Below are positions 16,675 to 24,065 of a DNA stretch of 64,000 nt, piece after piece (position 1 is the first letter of the stretch; each line of letters opens with the position of its first letter). Below the pieces are notes generated by a model, which searched no databases, was not told the origin of the DNA, and saw nothing but the letters and a program-made list of their open reading frames with translations. A program made the position numbers and the translations under genes. The stretch comes from an uncultured Kiloniellaceae bacterium (GTDB lineage: Bacteria > Pseudomonadota > Alphaproteobacteria > Kiloniellales > Kiloniellaceae). The stretch spans positions 1 to 64,000 of the forward strand of contig CANMQP010000003.1 in assembly GCA_947500035.1 (NCBI GenBank), given 5' to 3'.

Positions 16675-17562
16675 TCATTCCGACTGTTGGTTCGGTGCGA
16701 ACACCGACAAGGCTTTTGGCCAAATGCTGAAGTGGGCAGGTGTGTAGCAAACCAGCTCCCCATCGACGTTGACGGCTTTGGGCCGTTTTGTCGTAACGCG
16801 AACGCTTTGGGCGCGCAAGAGTTCCACTTCGCTGTGTTTGTCGAGAGTACCGAACTTAAGTGACGGCAGGAGGCGCAACCAGCCCAGAAGGGTGAGAGGT
16901 TCGATACTGTAGACGTGTAGCCAGCCGTCATCGATCTGCGCTGCCTCGCTAATCGTCAAGCCGCCGCCGTAGTGGCGGCCGCTGCCCACTGCAAGCTGAA
17001 CGCAGCGGCGCGTCATCTCTCTCTCATCGTGGCTGATTCGGACCGCGAAGGGGCGATGGCTCTTGAAGGCGTCGATCCAACTGAGCGGGTAACTCAGGAT
17101 ACGGAGTCTTCGCTTGCGTTCGCCCCGGTGGAATTTCGCCACTTCGACACTAAACCCGATGCTCGCGACGTTCAAAAAGGGGCGGTCGTTTACCAAGCCC
17201 ACATCGACATGCCGTGTCTGCCCCTGGGCGATAATGCGGACGGCCTGAGTCAGATCCTGGGGAATTCCGAGCGATCTGGCGAAATCGTTTGCCGTGCCCA
17301 TTGGCAGAACACCCAGTGGGAGCTTTGTTCTCAGAACCGCGTCCAGAGATCCACTCAGGCTGCCATCGCCGCCCCCAACAATGATCATATCGACGCCGTC
17401 AGATTCCGCCGAAATGACATCAGACAGTCTTTGCGGATCTTCCGGAAAGAAGCTTTTCGTTTCAATTCCGGCGCGATGCAATTCTTCGTCGATCCCGTTA
17501 GATCCTGCTTCCACGCTACCACTGTGGGGGTTTATGACCAAGAGTGCTTGTTTTCGTGTCAA
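16675..17562 (-). CDS. Diacylglycerol/lipid kinase (YegS-like)
   Basis: About 295 residues of the DAGK catalytic family. N-terminal LLVINPHSGS, then the nucleotide-binding motif GGGDGSLSGSLDAVL and LGVLPMGTANDFARSLGIP; the C-terminal beta-sandwich ends with NVDGELVCYTPAHFSIWPKAL. It would phosphorylate diacylglycerol, phosphatidylglycerol or a related lipid at the membrane. Upstream partner of the DUF2383 gene in one operon. Another reading is a sphingosine-kinase-like enzyme; the family does not distinguish these. Confidence 0.88.
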   Translation of the reverse strand: MTRKQALLVINPHSGSVEAGSNGIDEELHRAGIETKSFFPEDPQRLSDVISAESDGVDMIIVGGGDGSLSGSLDAVLRTKLPLGVLPMGTANDFARSLGIPQDLTQAVRIIAQGQTRHVDVGLVNDRPFLNVASIGFSVEVAKFHRGERKRRLRILSYPLSWIDAFKSHRPFAVRISHDEREMTRRCVQLAVGSGRHYGGGLTISEAAQIDDGWLHVYSIEPLTLLGWLRLLPSLKFGTLDKHSEVELLRAQSVRVTTKRPKAVNVDGELVCYTPAHFSIWPKALSVFAPNQQSE

Positions 17563-17956
17563 CGCAGATCAGTCCTTCTGATTCGTTTTCAATTCCCACT
17601 CAGTCTTGCAGTGTCTCGGGTGTTTCGCCGACGGAAACTGTTGCGCTTGATGTTCCTCGAGATCAAATGAAATTCTTTTACCCGGTTTCCGCAAGCTCAC
17701 GCAAAGGCGAGGGAGTTTCAAGGACCGCTCTGGGAGCCAGGCTATGCGGATACTGAGAATATCAAGCGCAGCGGCTGTATGTTCGAACTTCACGTCAAGT
17801 GCTACGGTGACGAGCAGAGGTTGCGCGTCGGCGCCACAGCGGGTCGTGCGATGGTAGACAGGGGTACCTTTCGCCCCTGGATGGCGCGCTGATATCAGTC
17901 TTGAACACCAGTGGATCTGGACTGGTGCTTTCTCAAGAATTCCAAAAATTTGTTTT
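17563..17956. other. Gap without a convincing gene
   Basis: About 390 bp between the lipid kinase start and the EncFtn promoter. Open frames occur on both strands (for example 17743-17850 and a minus-strand frame reaching 17569) but none has a ribosome site, a plausible composition or a recognisable motif. It must hold the promoter of the lipid kinase operon; I see no EcfG site for it. Confidence 0.4.
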
Positions 17957-17981
17957 GGAACCAGTTGAAGTTTCACGCGTT
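17957..17981 (+). promoter_or_regulatory. EcfG-type promoter for the EncFtn-like gene
   Basis: GGAAC at 17957-17961, 16-base spacer, CGTT at 17978-17981. Exact consensus, 50 nt before the ATG. Confidence 0.78.
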
Positions 17982-18031
17982 GGCCATGCGAATTTCGATC
18001 TCTGACCAAACACTATTCCGGGAGAAAATTT

Positions 18032-18325
18032 ATGGGTGACTCGAGCGGTTCTCTTCACGCGCCTCGTGAACGATTGTCGAAGGAGACGATGCATATGCAC
18101 CACGCAATCGTCTCGTTGATGGAAGAGCTCGAAGCGGTCGACTGGTACCGTCAGCGCGCAGACGATTGTGAAGATGAGGCACTGAAGAAGATCTTGTTGC
18201 ACAACATGCGTGAAGAGATGGAGCACGCCGCGATGGTTCTGGAGTGGTTGAGGCGCAACAACAGCGACTTCGATGGCTACCTGAAGGAGTTTTTGTTCAA
18301 GGACGGTCAGATAGCAGACCACTAG
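18032..18325 (+). CDS. Encapsulated-ferritin-like protein (EncFtn), no encapsulin partner
   Basis: 97 residues that follow Rhodospirillum rubrum EncFtn closely: HHAIVSLMEELEAVDWY, then HNMREEMEHAAMVLEWLRRN. The ferroxidase ligands known for R. rubrum EncFtn (E32, E62, H65) and the nearby E31, E34 and W38 are all present at the same numbering. EncFtn proteins form annular decamers that oxidise Fe(II) and normally sit inside an encapsulin shell. Here the C-terminus ends FKDGQIADH with no encapsulin-targeting peptide, and no encapsulin gene is in the window. Exact EcfG promoter upstream, terminator downstream, so it is a single-gene stress unit. Confidence 0.88.
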   Translation: MGDSSGSLHAPRERLSKETMHMHHAIVSLMEELEAVDWYRQRADDCEDEALKKILLHNMREEMEHAAMVLEWLRRNNSDFDGYLKEFLFKDGQIADH

Positions 18326-18377
18326 AGCATGGCTTGGTCGTCTCAGCGACCTAAGCGCACTGTTCACAGGTACAGCG

Positions 18378-18417
18378 AAGCCAGCAGGCAGCCCCACCGG
18401 CAGCTTGCTGGCTTTTT
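18378..18417 (+). terminator. Terminator of the EncFtn-like gene
   Basis: AGCCAGCA (18379-18386) pairs with TGCTGGCT (18406-18413), flanked by AA and a TTTTT run. It ends the monocistronic EncFtn-like transcript. Confidence 0.8.
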
Positions 18418-18492
18418 AGCGTCTCACTCAGGAGGTGCAAGGCCCACGGCTAAGTGAATTCAAAGGCTGGAAAACAAATCTAGGCGACTTCC

Positions 18493-18517
18493 GGAACCAT
18501 TTCGCTTCGGGGAGGTT
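18493..18517 (+). promoter_or_regulatory. EcfG-like promoter (GGTT -10) for the 18555-21505 operon
   Basis: GGAAC at 18493-18497, 16-base spacer, GGTT at 18514-18517. One mismatch in the -10 element. It ends 37 nt before the ATG at 18555 and would serve the whole envelope operon to about 21505. Confidence 0.6.
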
Positions 18518-18554
18518 CTTCAAATGACTTTCGCTGAACAAGCAGGAGACGAAT

Positions 18555-19112
18555 ATGCGCCAGGAGACAACAACTGCCCGCGATGTAAAGCAAGCTGCGC
18601 GTGAAGCGGCGGCTCAGGTGAGCGGGGAAGTGCAGAGAGGAGCTCAGCGGATTCTCTCGGAGGTCAAGGGTGCAAGTGCCGACTTCGCCGAGGACCGCAA
18701 AAACGACGCCACCGATTACCTCGATGACGTCATCGGTGCTGCGAAGCAAGGCACCGCCGAACTGGACAAAAAGGGACACGCGCGAACGGCCGCGTTCGTA
18801 AACGAGACGCTGGACAGGTGCGGCGCCGCAACAGCTCATTTGAAACGCACCTCTCCACCGGATCTCTGGCAGGAAGTAAACGATTTCGCTCAAGAGCGTC
18901 CGGTTGCACTCTTTGGTGCTGCCTTCCTCTTGGGGTTCGGCGCCACTCGCTTTCTGAAGAGTTCTCAAGGCGACCGTGCCCGTCAGCCTTCAGTTGAGCG
19001 GCCTTCCAAAGAATCGAGAGAGTTTTCCAACGCGGATTCAGATCGGAGAACATCTGAACAGTCTGCGTCAGGCGGGCACTCGGGCGGCACCGGCAGTGAG
19101 GCCGCTGAATGA
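18555..19112 (+). CDS. Hypothetical stress-operon protein with one membrane helix
   Basis: About 185 residues. A long amphipathic helical N-terminal half (TARDVKQAAREAAAQVSGEVQRGAQRIL...) is followed by a single membrane span near residues 117-135 (RPVALFGAAFLLGFGATRFL) and a disordered polar tail. This layout, with the motif ERPVALFGAAFLLGFGATRFLKSS, is that of proteins annotated as nutrient-deprivation-induced in rhizobia. First gene of a four-gene envelope operon; its stop overlaps the next start by four bases. Confidence 0.7.
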   Translation: MRQETTTARDVKQAAREAAAQVSGEVQRGAQRILSEVKGASADFAEDRKNDATDYLDDVIGAAKQGTAELDKKGHARTAAFVNETLDRCGAATAHLKRTSPPDLWQEVNDFAQERPVALFGAAFLLGFGATRFLKSSQGDRARQPSVERPSKESREFSNADSDRRTSEQSASGGHSGGTGSEAAE

Positions 19113-19495
19113 GTAATCAGGATCTAAGCATAAAGTCGCTGCTATCCGGCTTGGTTGACCAGATCAGTCAACTCGTTCGGCAGGAATTGCGGCTGGCGCA
19201 GGCTGAGGTCTCCCAGAAAATCGCGCAGGCACAATCCGGAGGTCTTGCGGTCTTTGCGGGGATGCTACTCGCTTTCTGCGCCCTGCTGATCTTGCTTCAG
19301 GCGCTTGTACTGGCGCTATCCAACATCATGCCGCCGACAATGGCCGCGATCCTGGTGAGCCTAACGACAGCCGCAGTTGCGTTTGCCTTAATCAAGCAGG
19401 GGCAACGCAAACTCAAAGTCACCAACCTTGTTCCCGAGCGCACGATCGCTGCCGTGCGTCGGGACAAAGAACTGGTAATGGAGAAAACGAAATGA
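19109..19495 (+). CDS. Phage-holin-family protein (DUF1469)
   Basis: About 128 residues with two adjacent membrane helices (residues about 50-75 and 80-100) after an amphipathic helix (SLLSGLVDQISQLVRQELRLAQAEVSQKI). This is the typical DUF1469/holin superfamily III pattern of chromosomal stress operons, not a phage lysis gene. Overlaps both neighbours by four bases (ATGA junctions), so translation is coupled with the upstream gene and DUF3618 downstream. Confidence 0.82.
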   Translation: MSNQDLSIKSLLSGLVDQISQLVRQELRLAQAEVSQKIAQAQSGGLAVFAGMLLAFCALLILLQALVLALSNIMPPTMAAILVSLTTAAVAFALIKQGQRKLKVTNLVPERTIAAVRRDKELVMEKTK

Positions 19496-20451
19496 CCACT
19501 CACAAACAGACCCCAGATCAGATCGAACGCGAGATCGAGGACACCCGCTCGAAAATCGATCAAAACCTTGATGCTTTGCAGAACAAGGTGTCGCCGGGTG
19601 AGTTGATTGACGAGGCCGTGGGCTATGTTAAAGAGTCCGGCGGAGATATTGCCGAGGGAATCACTCGTACAATCCGGGAAAATCCGATTCCTGCGACACT
19701 CATCGGCGCCGGCATCGGCCTGTTCCTGCTGTCGAAGGCGTCGAACGCGTCCCGCAACGCATCGGAGAGTCTGAGCTCTTCCGGTGCAAAAAGCGCAGAC
19801 CGTTCGGGTCATGGGAATTCTCTGCCCGGACGCGCATCCGACATGCGTGACCATGTCGTGGACTCGGCCTCGGCCGCGGCGGAAAACCTCGATGAGAAGA
19901 CATCGGAAATTGCTGACGCAGCAAAAACCAAGATCACCGCGGTACGGGATCGCACGGTCGATTATGCTGACCGCGGCAGGGACAAAGCCCGCGAGGTAGC
20001 TTCGGCATCCGGGCGCTTTGCCGGTGAGCATCCCTTCGTACTCGCCGCACTCGGCCTGGCCGCCGGCGCAGGCGTTGCAGCGCTGGTGCGCTCAAGCAAC
20101 AAGGAGAACGAACTTCTTGGCGGGAAGAGCGATCGGGTCAAGGAAATTGTGAAGGAAACCGCCAAAGAACAGAGTGAAAAGGTCAAGGTTGCCGCAGAAG
20201 CGGCAGCCCGCCGCGCAAAGGAAGAGGCTGTAGAGCGGGGCTTTACCGAGAAACAGGCAAAAGAGAAGGCCAACGACCTTCTTCAGGAGGGGCGTGAAAT
20301 TGCCGGCGCTGCTGGTGCCGCAGCGACAAGCCAATACCTGGATGAGCAGGAGACAGCGCAGTCGAAGAGCAAGAAGTCAAAGGCTTCCGCAGGCGCGGTT
20401 ACAAAAAAGACGACGTCGTCACGCCAGCGTGCGCGCTCCAGCGCCGGGTAA
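19492..20451 (+). CDS. DUF3618 domain protein
   Basis: About 319 residues. The N-terminus (QTPDQIEREIEDTRSKIDQNLDALQNKVSPGELIDEAVGYVK) is the DUF3618 signature. A first membrane helix follows (residues about 66-85), then a long helical stretch, a second membrane span (HPFVLAALGLAAGAGVAALV), and a lysine/alanine-rich tail with coiled-coil character. Function unknown; consistently found with DUF1469 proteins. Third gene of the operon starting at 18555. Confidence 0.82.
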   Translation: MTTHKQTPDQIEREIEDTRSKIDQNLDALQNKVSPGELIDEAVGYVKESGGDIAEGITRTIRENPIPATLIGAGIGLFLLSKASNASRNASESLSSSGAKSADRSGHGNSLPGRASDMRDHVVDSASAAAENLDEKTSEIADAAKTKITAVRDRTVDYADRGRDKAREVASASGRFAGEHPFVLAALGLAAGAGVAALVRSSNKENELLGGKSDRVKEIVKETAKEQSEKVKVAAEAAARRAKEEAVERGFTEKQAKEKANDLLQEGREIAGAAGAAATSQYLDEQETAQSKSKKSKASAGAVTKKTTSSRQRARSSAG

Positions 20452-20455
20452 GACC

Positions 20456-21421
20456 GTGCCGGATGATTCCGTCTCTGAACCTGCCGCCAGTCCGCTTGGA
20501 TTTTCCATAAGGGGCTGGTGGCAGGCTCTGCTCAGAGTCCGCCGTTCAATGCTGGACGACCATCTGTTATTGGTCGCCGCAGCTGTTGCATTCTACGGTT
20601 TTCTCGCGATTTTCCCGGCGCTTTTCGCATTTGTGACGCTGTACGGGCTCGTTGCAGATCCGGGACAGGTGGAGCCGCAATTGCGTCCGCTGCGTGACTT
20701 TATCCCGGTCGAAGCCTACGCGATCCTGGCCGACCAACTCGAAAAAATCACGTCGACAACGGACACAAAACTCAGTGTGGGTCTCCTTTTCGGCTTCTTA
20801 GCGGCATTGTGGAGCGCGACCAACGGCAGCAAAGCGCTGATGACAGCCATGAACATTGCCTACAATGAACGGGAGGCTCGCGGATTTGTGCGGCAGAACA
20901 TCGTCGCCGCGCTTTTTACGGTCGGCGCTATCTTTATGGCGATCTTCTCATTGGCCGCGTTGGCCTTTGTGCCCGGCATGGTTTCAATCATGGATGCGGG
21001 GCCGCTGTTGGAAACGGGGTTGATGTGGTTACGATGGGTTATCCTGACCTGTATTGTCATGCTGACCCTGGGTCTCTTATACCGCTACGGCCCGAACCGG
21101 CGCGAGGCGCGTTTCCAATGGATCACGCCAGGTGCTGTTCTTGCCACAGGCCTATGGATGCTCGGATCGGTGGGCTTCTCCTTCTACGCCGCCAATTTCG
21201 GCAGTTACAACGAGACTTTCGGCTCACTTGGCGCTGTGGTCGTCCTGCTCATCTGGTTCTACTTAACCTCCTCCGTCATTTGCCTGGGAGCACGACTCAA
21301 CGCGGAGCTTGAGCTACAGACCAGCCGCGATTCAACCATCGGGCCGGTGCAGCCAAAGGGTTCGCGTGGCGCTTATGTCGCGGACAACGTTGCATCGGCA
21401 ACCCAGGCTTCAGGCAGGTAA
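20456..21421 (+). CDS. YihY/UPF0761 family membrane protein
   Basis: About 321 residues with six membrane helices. Family marks: DDHLLLVAAAVAFYGFLAIFPALFAFVTLYGLV near the start and FGSLGAVVVLLIWFYLTSSVICLGARLNAEL at the end. These proteins were once called RNase BN; they are now regarded as transporters or envelope proteins of unknown substrate. I place the start at GTG 20456, five bases after the DUF3618 stop; an in-frame ATG at 20294 would overlap DUF3618 by 158 bases with a basic, unconserved leader. Confidence 0.85.
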   Translation: MPDDSVSEPAASPLGFSIRGWWQALLRVRRSMLDDHLLLVAAAVAFYGFLAIFPALFAFVTLYGLVADPGQVEPQLRPLRDFIPVEAYAILADQLEKITSTTDTKLSVGLLFGFLAALWSATNGSKALMTAMNIAYNEREARGFVRQNIVAALFTVGAIFMAIFSLAALAFVPGMVSIMDAGPLLETGLMWLRWVILTCIVMLTLGLLYRYGPNRREARFQWITPGAVLATGLWMLGSVGFSFYAANFGSYNETFGSLGAVVVLLIWFYLTSSVICLGARLNAELELQTSRDSTIGPVQPKGSRGAYVADNVASATQASGR

Positions 21422-21430
21422 TCGGGTAAC

Positions 21431-21505
21431 ATGTACAATCTCTTTTACGTCATTGGCGCTGTCGTCATCGTTCTGGCAATTCTCGGTTTTCTTGGAGGCA
21501 CGTGA
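21431..21505 (+). CDS. 24-residue hydrophobic membrane peptide, paralogue
   Basis: A 25-codon frame ten bases after the YihY stop: MYNLFYVIGA, a V/I/L-rich core, then GFLGGT. It matches the peptide at 4298-4372 in length and in the positions of Y6, G9 and the FLG near the end. It probably ends the 18555-21505 transcript. A single membrane helix fills almost the whole peptide. Function unknown. Confidence 0.6.
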   Translation: MYNLFYVIGAVVIVLAILGFLGGT

Positions 21506-21540
21506 GTTTCAGCCAAGGCGGGGTATCTTTCAGAAAAGCA

Positions 21541-21565
21541 GGAACTTTTTTGTTTGTTCTTCGTT
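21541..21565 (+). promoter_or_regulatory. EcfG-type promoter for the 57-residue ORF
   Basis: GGAAC at 21541-21545, 16-base T-rich spacer, CGTT at 21562-21565. Exact consensus; 82 nt before the ATG at 21648. Confidence 0.72.
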
Positions 21566-21647
21566 TACCAAACAGGCGCTGCGGCTTCGCCACTGCAAAA
21601 AGCTAAACGCTACGCCGGAGAAGCAATACGAATGACGAGACTGCGCG

Positions 21648-21821
21648 ATGAGTGATGTCAGCCCCTACCTCAATCAGAAACTCCGCAGTTATGACGAGGC
21701 GCTAAAGGATCTCTCAAGGGGTTCTACGCCACAACAGAACACGCTTGCCTGCGAGCAGATCGGCAATACCTCAACTCATCCGGAGATGCAGCGGGAAATC
21801 ACCACGAAATCGCCGCGGTGA
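21648..21821 (+). CDS. Small hypothetical protein
   Basis: 57 residues, hydrophilic (MSDVSPYLNQKLRSYDEAL...), one cysteine, no membrane segment. The reason to believe it is the exact EcfG promoter 82 nt upstream. It lacks a strong ribosome site (GCGCG before the ATG), and its C-terminus looks unstructured; it may be a truncated version of a longer protein. No family recognised. Confidence 0.4.
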   Translation: MSDVSPYLNQKLRSYDEALKDLSRGSTPQQNTLACEQIGNTSTHPEMQREITTKSPR

Positions 21822-22061
21822 TATCGTATCTCGCGGCAGCTTTACGTGCTTTCGTTATATTCAAGTTCACCGCGTTGCCTGTGAGATCCTCAAGCTCTGG
21901 GCTTCCCACGCGACCGGCTCGCGCAAATCACCCCAAGTTTATCCCAAGTTGTACAGACGTCGCATCCATGGCAGAATCGCATTTAACTTCTCGCCAGGCA
22001 GCTGATTGTTTGTGAGTTTTCGGTTCACGGTCACTGCTTTCACATGCTGGGGATACTGCTG

Positions 22062-22511
22062 ATGGATACGCTCGTTGACGGGATTGCGGCGATTGCGGCT
22101 TCTCTGGAGGTTTTGAAGGAGATGAACGAGATCGATCAGGAGTCCGATCTGCCATCGGTAAAACTAAAGATTGCCGAATTGACGACCGCTCTGGCCTCCG
22201 TTCAAGTGATTCTTGCAACCACTCAGCAAGAGATTGCCAGCAAGGACGAGACAATCCTGACCCTGCAGCAAAACCTGGAGCGTCAGAAGACTACGATCGA
22301 GCGGGAGGGCTTCCTTTATGATCAGGCGTCCGACGGGTCACCGGAGGGCGCACCCTACTGTCCGAGATGTCATGAGAAAGATGGCGTTATGATGCGCCTC
22401 ACTGAGTCGGAGCGCGACGAGTTCCGAATGGAATGTCCGGAATGCAAGGCGACCTATGCTGTCGTCGCGCGGTCGTACGCAGAACAGAGAGATAAACCTG
22501 CGATCATTTGA
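22062..22511 (+). CDS. Coiled-coil protein with a C-terminal zinc ribbon
   Basis: About 149 residues. A long helical N-terminal half with coiled-coil periodicity (EVLKEMNEIDQESDLPSVKLKIAELTTALASVQVILATTQQEIASKDETILTLQQNLERQK) is followed by four cysteines in the pattern CPRC-x18-19-CPEC, a zinc ribbon (YCPRCHEKDG ... MECPECKATY). Start 22062 (MDTLVDG) or six codons earlier at 22044. Similar coiled-coil/zinc-ribbon proteins are common in phage and accessory DNA and their partners are unknown. Confidence 0.65.
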   Translation: MDTLVDGIAAIAASLEVLKEMNEIDQESDLPSVKLKIAELTTALASVQVILATTQQEIASKDETILTLQQNLERQKTTIEREGFLYDQASDGSPEGAPYCPRCHEKDGVMMRLTESERDEFRMECPECKATYAVVARSYAEQRDKPAII

Positions 22512-22558
22512 CCGCGTGCGACTTTAATCTCCTAAACTCTTTACAAAAAATCTTATCC

Positions 22559-22581
22559 GGTTCCTAAAAAAAATAGGAACC
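22559..22581. repeat. 8-bp perfect inverted repeat containing two opposed GGAAC boxes
   Basis: GGTTCCTA (22559-22566), seven A, TAGGAACC (22574-22581). It may be a bidirectional terminator: the A/T run and the stem suit the end of the coiled-coil gene and of the small minus-strand frame. The halves contain GGAAC in opposite directions but no CGTT lies at 16-17 bases on either side, so I do not call promoters. Confidence 0.45.
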
Positions 22582-22740
22582 AAAATAATACTGGTGCATT
22601 TCCACTATAGAGCGTGCTGCATCTACACAGCGATTATTGGCCTTCTTGGGCTTGTAACTACTGAATTTGCGCACCGTACGAATTAGGCGGCGATTTTCAA
22701 TTTCGTCAGGCATGACCGACAGCCTTGGTTCGTGCTTCAT
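22564..22740 (-). CDS. Possible small basic protein
   Basis: 58 codons from ATG 22740 (MKHEPRLSVMPDEIENRRLI...). The composition is protein-like: basic N-terminal half, aromatic tail HQYYFGSYFF. It ends inside the inverted repeat at 22559-22581, which could be its terminator, and its start region abuts the OmpA-family gene divergently. There is no clear ribosome site and I recognise no family, so it may be fortuitous. Confidence 0.3.
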   Translation of the reverse strand: MKHEPRLSVMPDEIENRRLIRTVRKFSSYKPKKANNRCVDAARSIVEMHQYYFGSYFF

Positions 22741-22763
22741 AGTCAAACTGTAGGAGTGATAGA

Positions 22764-23720
22764 ATGCTGAAGAAATTCCTGTTTTCCGGTGTTGCAACGA
22801 GTGTCCTTTTCGCGTCGGCGACGACCGCGAGCGCCATCATTTACGATGATGACATGTCCGAGGCACGCAACATGATCCCTGCCGGTTCTACGTTCGAAGG
22901 TGAGTTGGCACGTGAGTACAAGGACTTCTTTATCTACGAAGCCGACAAGATGTACGACTGGCCCGACGCGGACCATTTTGCCGAGAAGGCCCTGATCGCC
23001 AACAGCGGTCAGCGCGTCATGCCGGAAAAGCCGAAAGACTGGAACATCGACAGCGTTCACATGGGTGAGCTGAACGCCGCGCGCGATAAGCTGGTATCGG
23101 CCCTTGACGAAGGTGGCCGCGACCTGGCGCCCCGTGAGGCGGCGATCGCGCAGGCCCGCTACGATTGCTGGGTCGAGCAGCAGGAGGAAGGCCATCAGCC
23201 GGCACATATTGCAGCCTGCCGTACTGACTTCGATGCCGCGATGGCAAATCTCGAAGCTGCAATGCAGCCGGAGCTCGCTGAAGCAGAGGTGACGACCACA
23301 CAAACCGAGACCCTTGTCGTCGACGATGAAGTTGCCCGCGAGGTAGTATACTTTGACTGGGATGAAGCGAAACTCAAACCGGACGCACAGGTTAAATTGG
23401 ACCGTTTCGTCGACGAGATGCGCGAGATGCAGAACATCGTGCTATATGTCGAAGGCCATGCAGACCGCTCCGGCCCCGCAGACTACAATCTCAGCCTTTC
23501 GAAAGAACGTGCCGAGGAAGTGCGTAGTCAGTTGGTCAAGCAAGGTTTGAACGTGGGCGAAATTGAGGACCTCAAGATTGAAGCAGAGGGTGAAGCCGAG
23601 CCGGCTGTCGTGACTGCCGACGGTGTGCGCGAGCCGGAAAACCGCCGGGTTGAAATCGTTGCCCGCGGGGTATCGGCCGAGATGGTACAGACGACCACTA
23701 CGACAATCACCCAGGACTAA
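22764..23720 (+). CDS. OmpA-family outer-membrane/peptidoglycan protein
   Basis: About 318 residues. Signal peptide MLKKFLFSGVATSVLFASATTASA. The middle part is alpha-helical with a conserved-looking cysteine pair (ARYDCWVEQQEEGHQPAHIAACRTDFD). The C-terminal OmpA domain (about residues 205-305) contains VEGHADRSGPADYNLSLSKERAEEV and the closing ENRRVEIVARG, the peptidoglycan-binding motif. GTAGGAG ribosome site. Monocistronic with a hairpin after the stop. No EcfG site found. Confidence 0.88.
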   Translation: MLKKFLFSGVATSVLFASATTASAIIYDDDMSEARNMIPAGSTFEGELAREYKDFFIYEADKMYDWPDADHFAEKALIANSGQRVMPEKPKDWNIDSVHMGELNAARDKLVSALDEGGRDLAPREAAIAQARYDCWVEQQEEGHQPAHIAACRTDFDAAMANLEAAMQPELAEAEVTTTQTETLVVDDEVAREVVYFDWDEAKLKPDAQVKLDRFVDEMREMQNIVLYVEGHADRSGPADYNLSLSKERAEEVRSQLVKQGLNVGEIEDLKIEAEGEAEPAVVTADGVREPENRRVEIVARGVSAEMVQTTTTTITQD

Positions 23721-23740
23721 TAGCCCAGGGCTGCCAACGT

Positions 23741-23773
23741 CGCCGACCATCGATGCGAGCTTGATGGTCGGCG
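23741..23773 (+). terminator. Hairpin after the OmpA-family gene
   Basis: CGCCGACCATC (23741-23751) pairs with GATGGTCGGCG (23763-23773), an 11-bp perfect stem with an 11-base loop. The following T content is poor, so it may stabilise the 3' end as much as terminate. Confidence 0.65.
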
Positions 23774-23819
23774 GCTTCTCACTTTAACCATAGTATACAA
23801 TATTATCAGGAGCTTACCC

Positions 23820-23984
23820 ATGACTTTGGCCAGCATGAGCCGTCTTTTCCTTTTACCGCTCGTATTTGCCGGAGGTCTGCTTGTGGCCGGTTGCGAGGAA
23901 CAAGGGCCGCTTGAAGACCTCGGCGAGTCCGCAGACGAGGCCGTAAACGATGCGGGTCGTGCGGTAGAAGATGCAACCGATTAA
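23820..23984 (+). CDS. Small entericidin-like lipoprotein
   Basis: 54 residues: a signal sequence with lipobox LVAGC at residues 22-26, then a short acidic tail (GPLEDLGESADEAVNDAGRAVEDATD) like entericidin A/B family lipoproteins. After processing about 29 residues would remain anchored by the lipidated cysteine. AGGAGCT ribosome site. The better match to the entericidin family is at 35871. Followed by a strong terminator. Confidence 0.75.
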   Translation: MTLASMSRLFLLPLVFAGGLLVAGCEEQGPLEDLGESADEAVNDAGRAVEDATD

Positions 23985-24002
23985 GTATTAAAACTTCGCA
24001 AT

Positions 24003-24046
24003 GAAACAGCGCTGATGGCATTAATGCCGCAGCGCTGTTTCTTTTT
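24003..24046 (+). terminator. Intrinsic terminator after the lipoprotein gene
   Basis: GAAACAGCGCTG (24003-24014) pairs perfectly with CAGCGCTGTTTC (24030-24041), with an inner GGCATTAATGCC palindrome, followed by TTTTT. Confidence 0.88.
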
Positions 24047-24065
24047 CTGAGCAAGGGCAAGTGTC

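Noticed and set aside
17569-18009. Minus-strand frame of about 146 codons before the EncFtn gene
   Set aside because: It covers the exact EcfG promoter of the EncFtn-like gene, has no ribosome site and no recognisable motif.
22559-22600. EcfG promoters inside the GGTTCCTA...TAGGAACC inverted repeat
   Set aside because: Both GGAAC boxes lack a CGTT-like element at 16 or 17 bases, in either direction.
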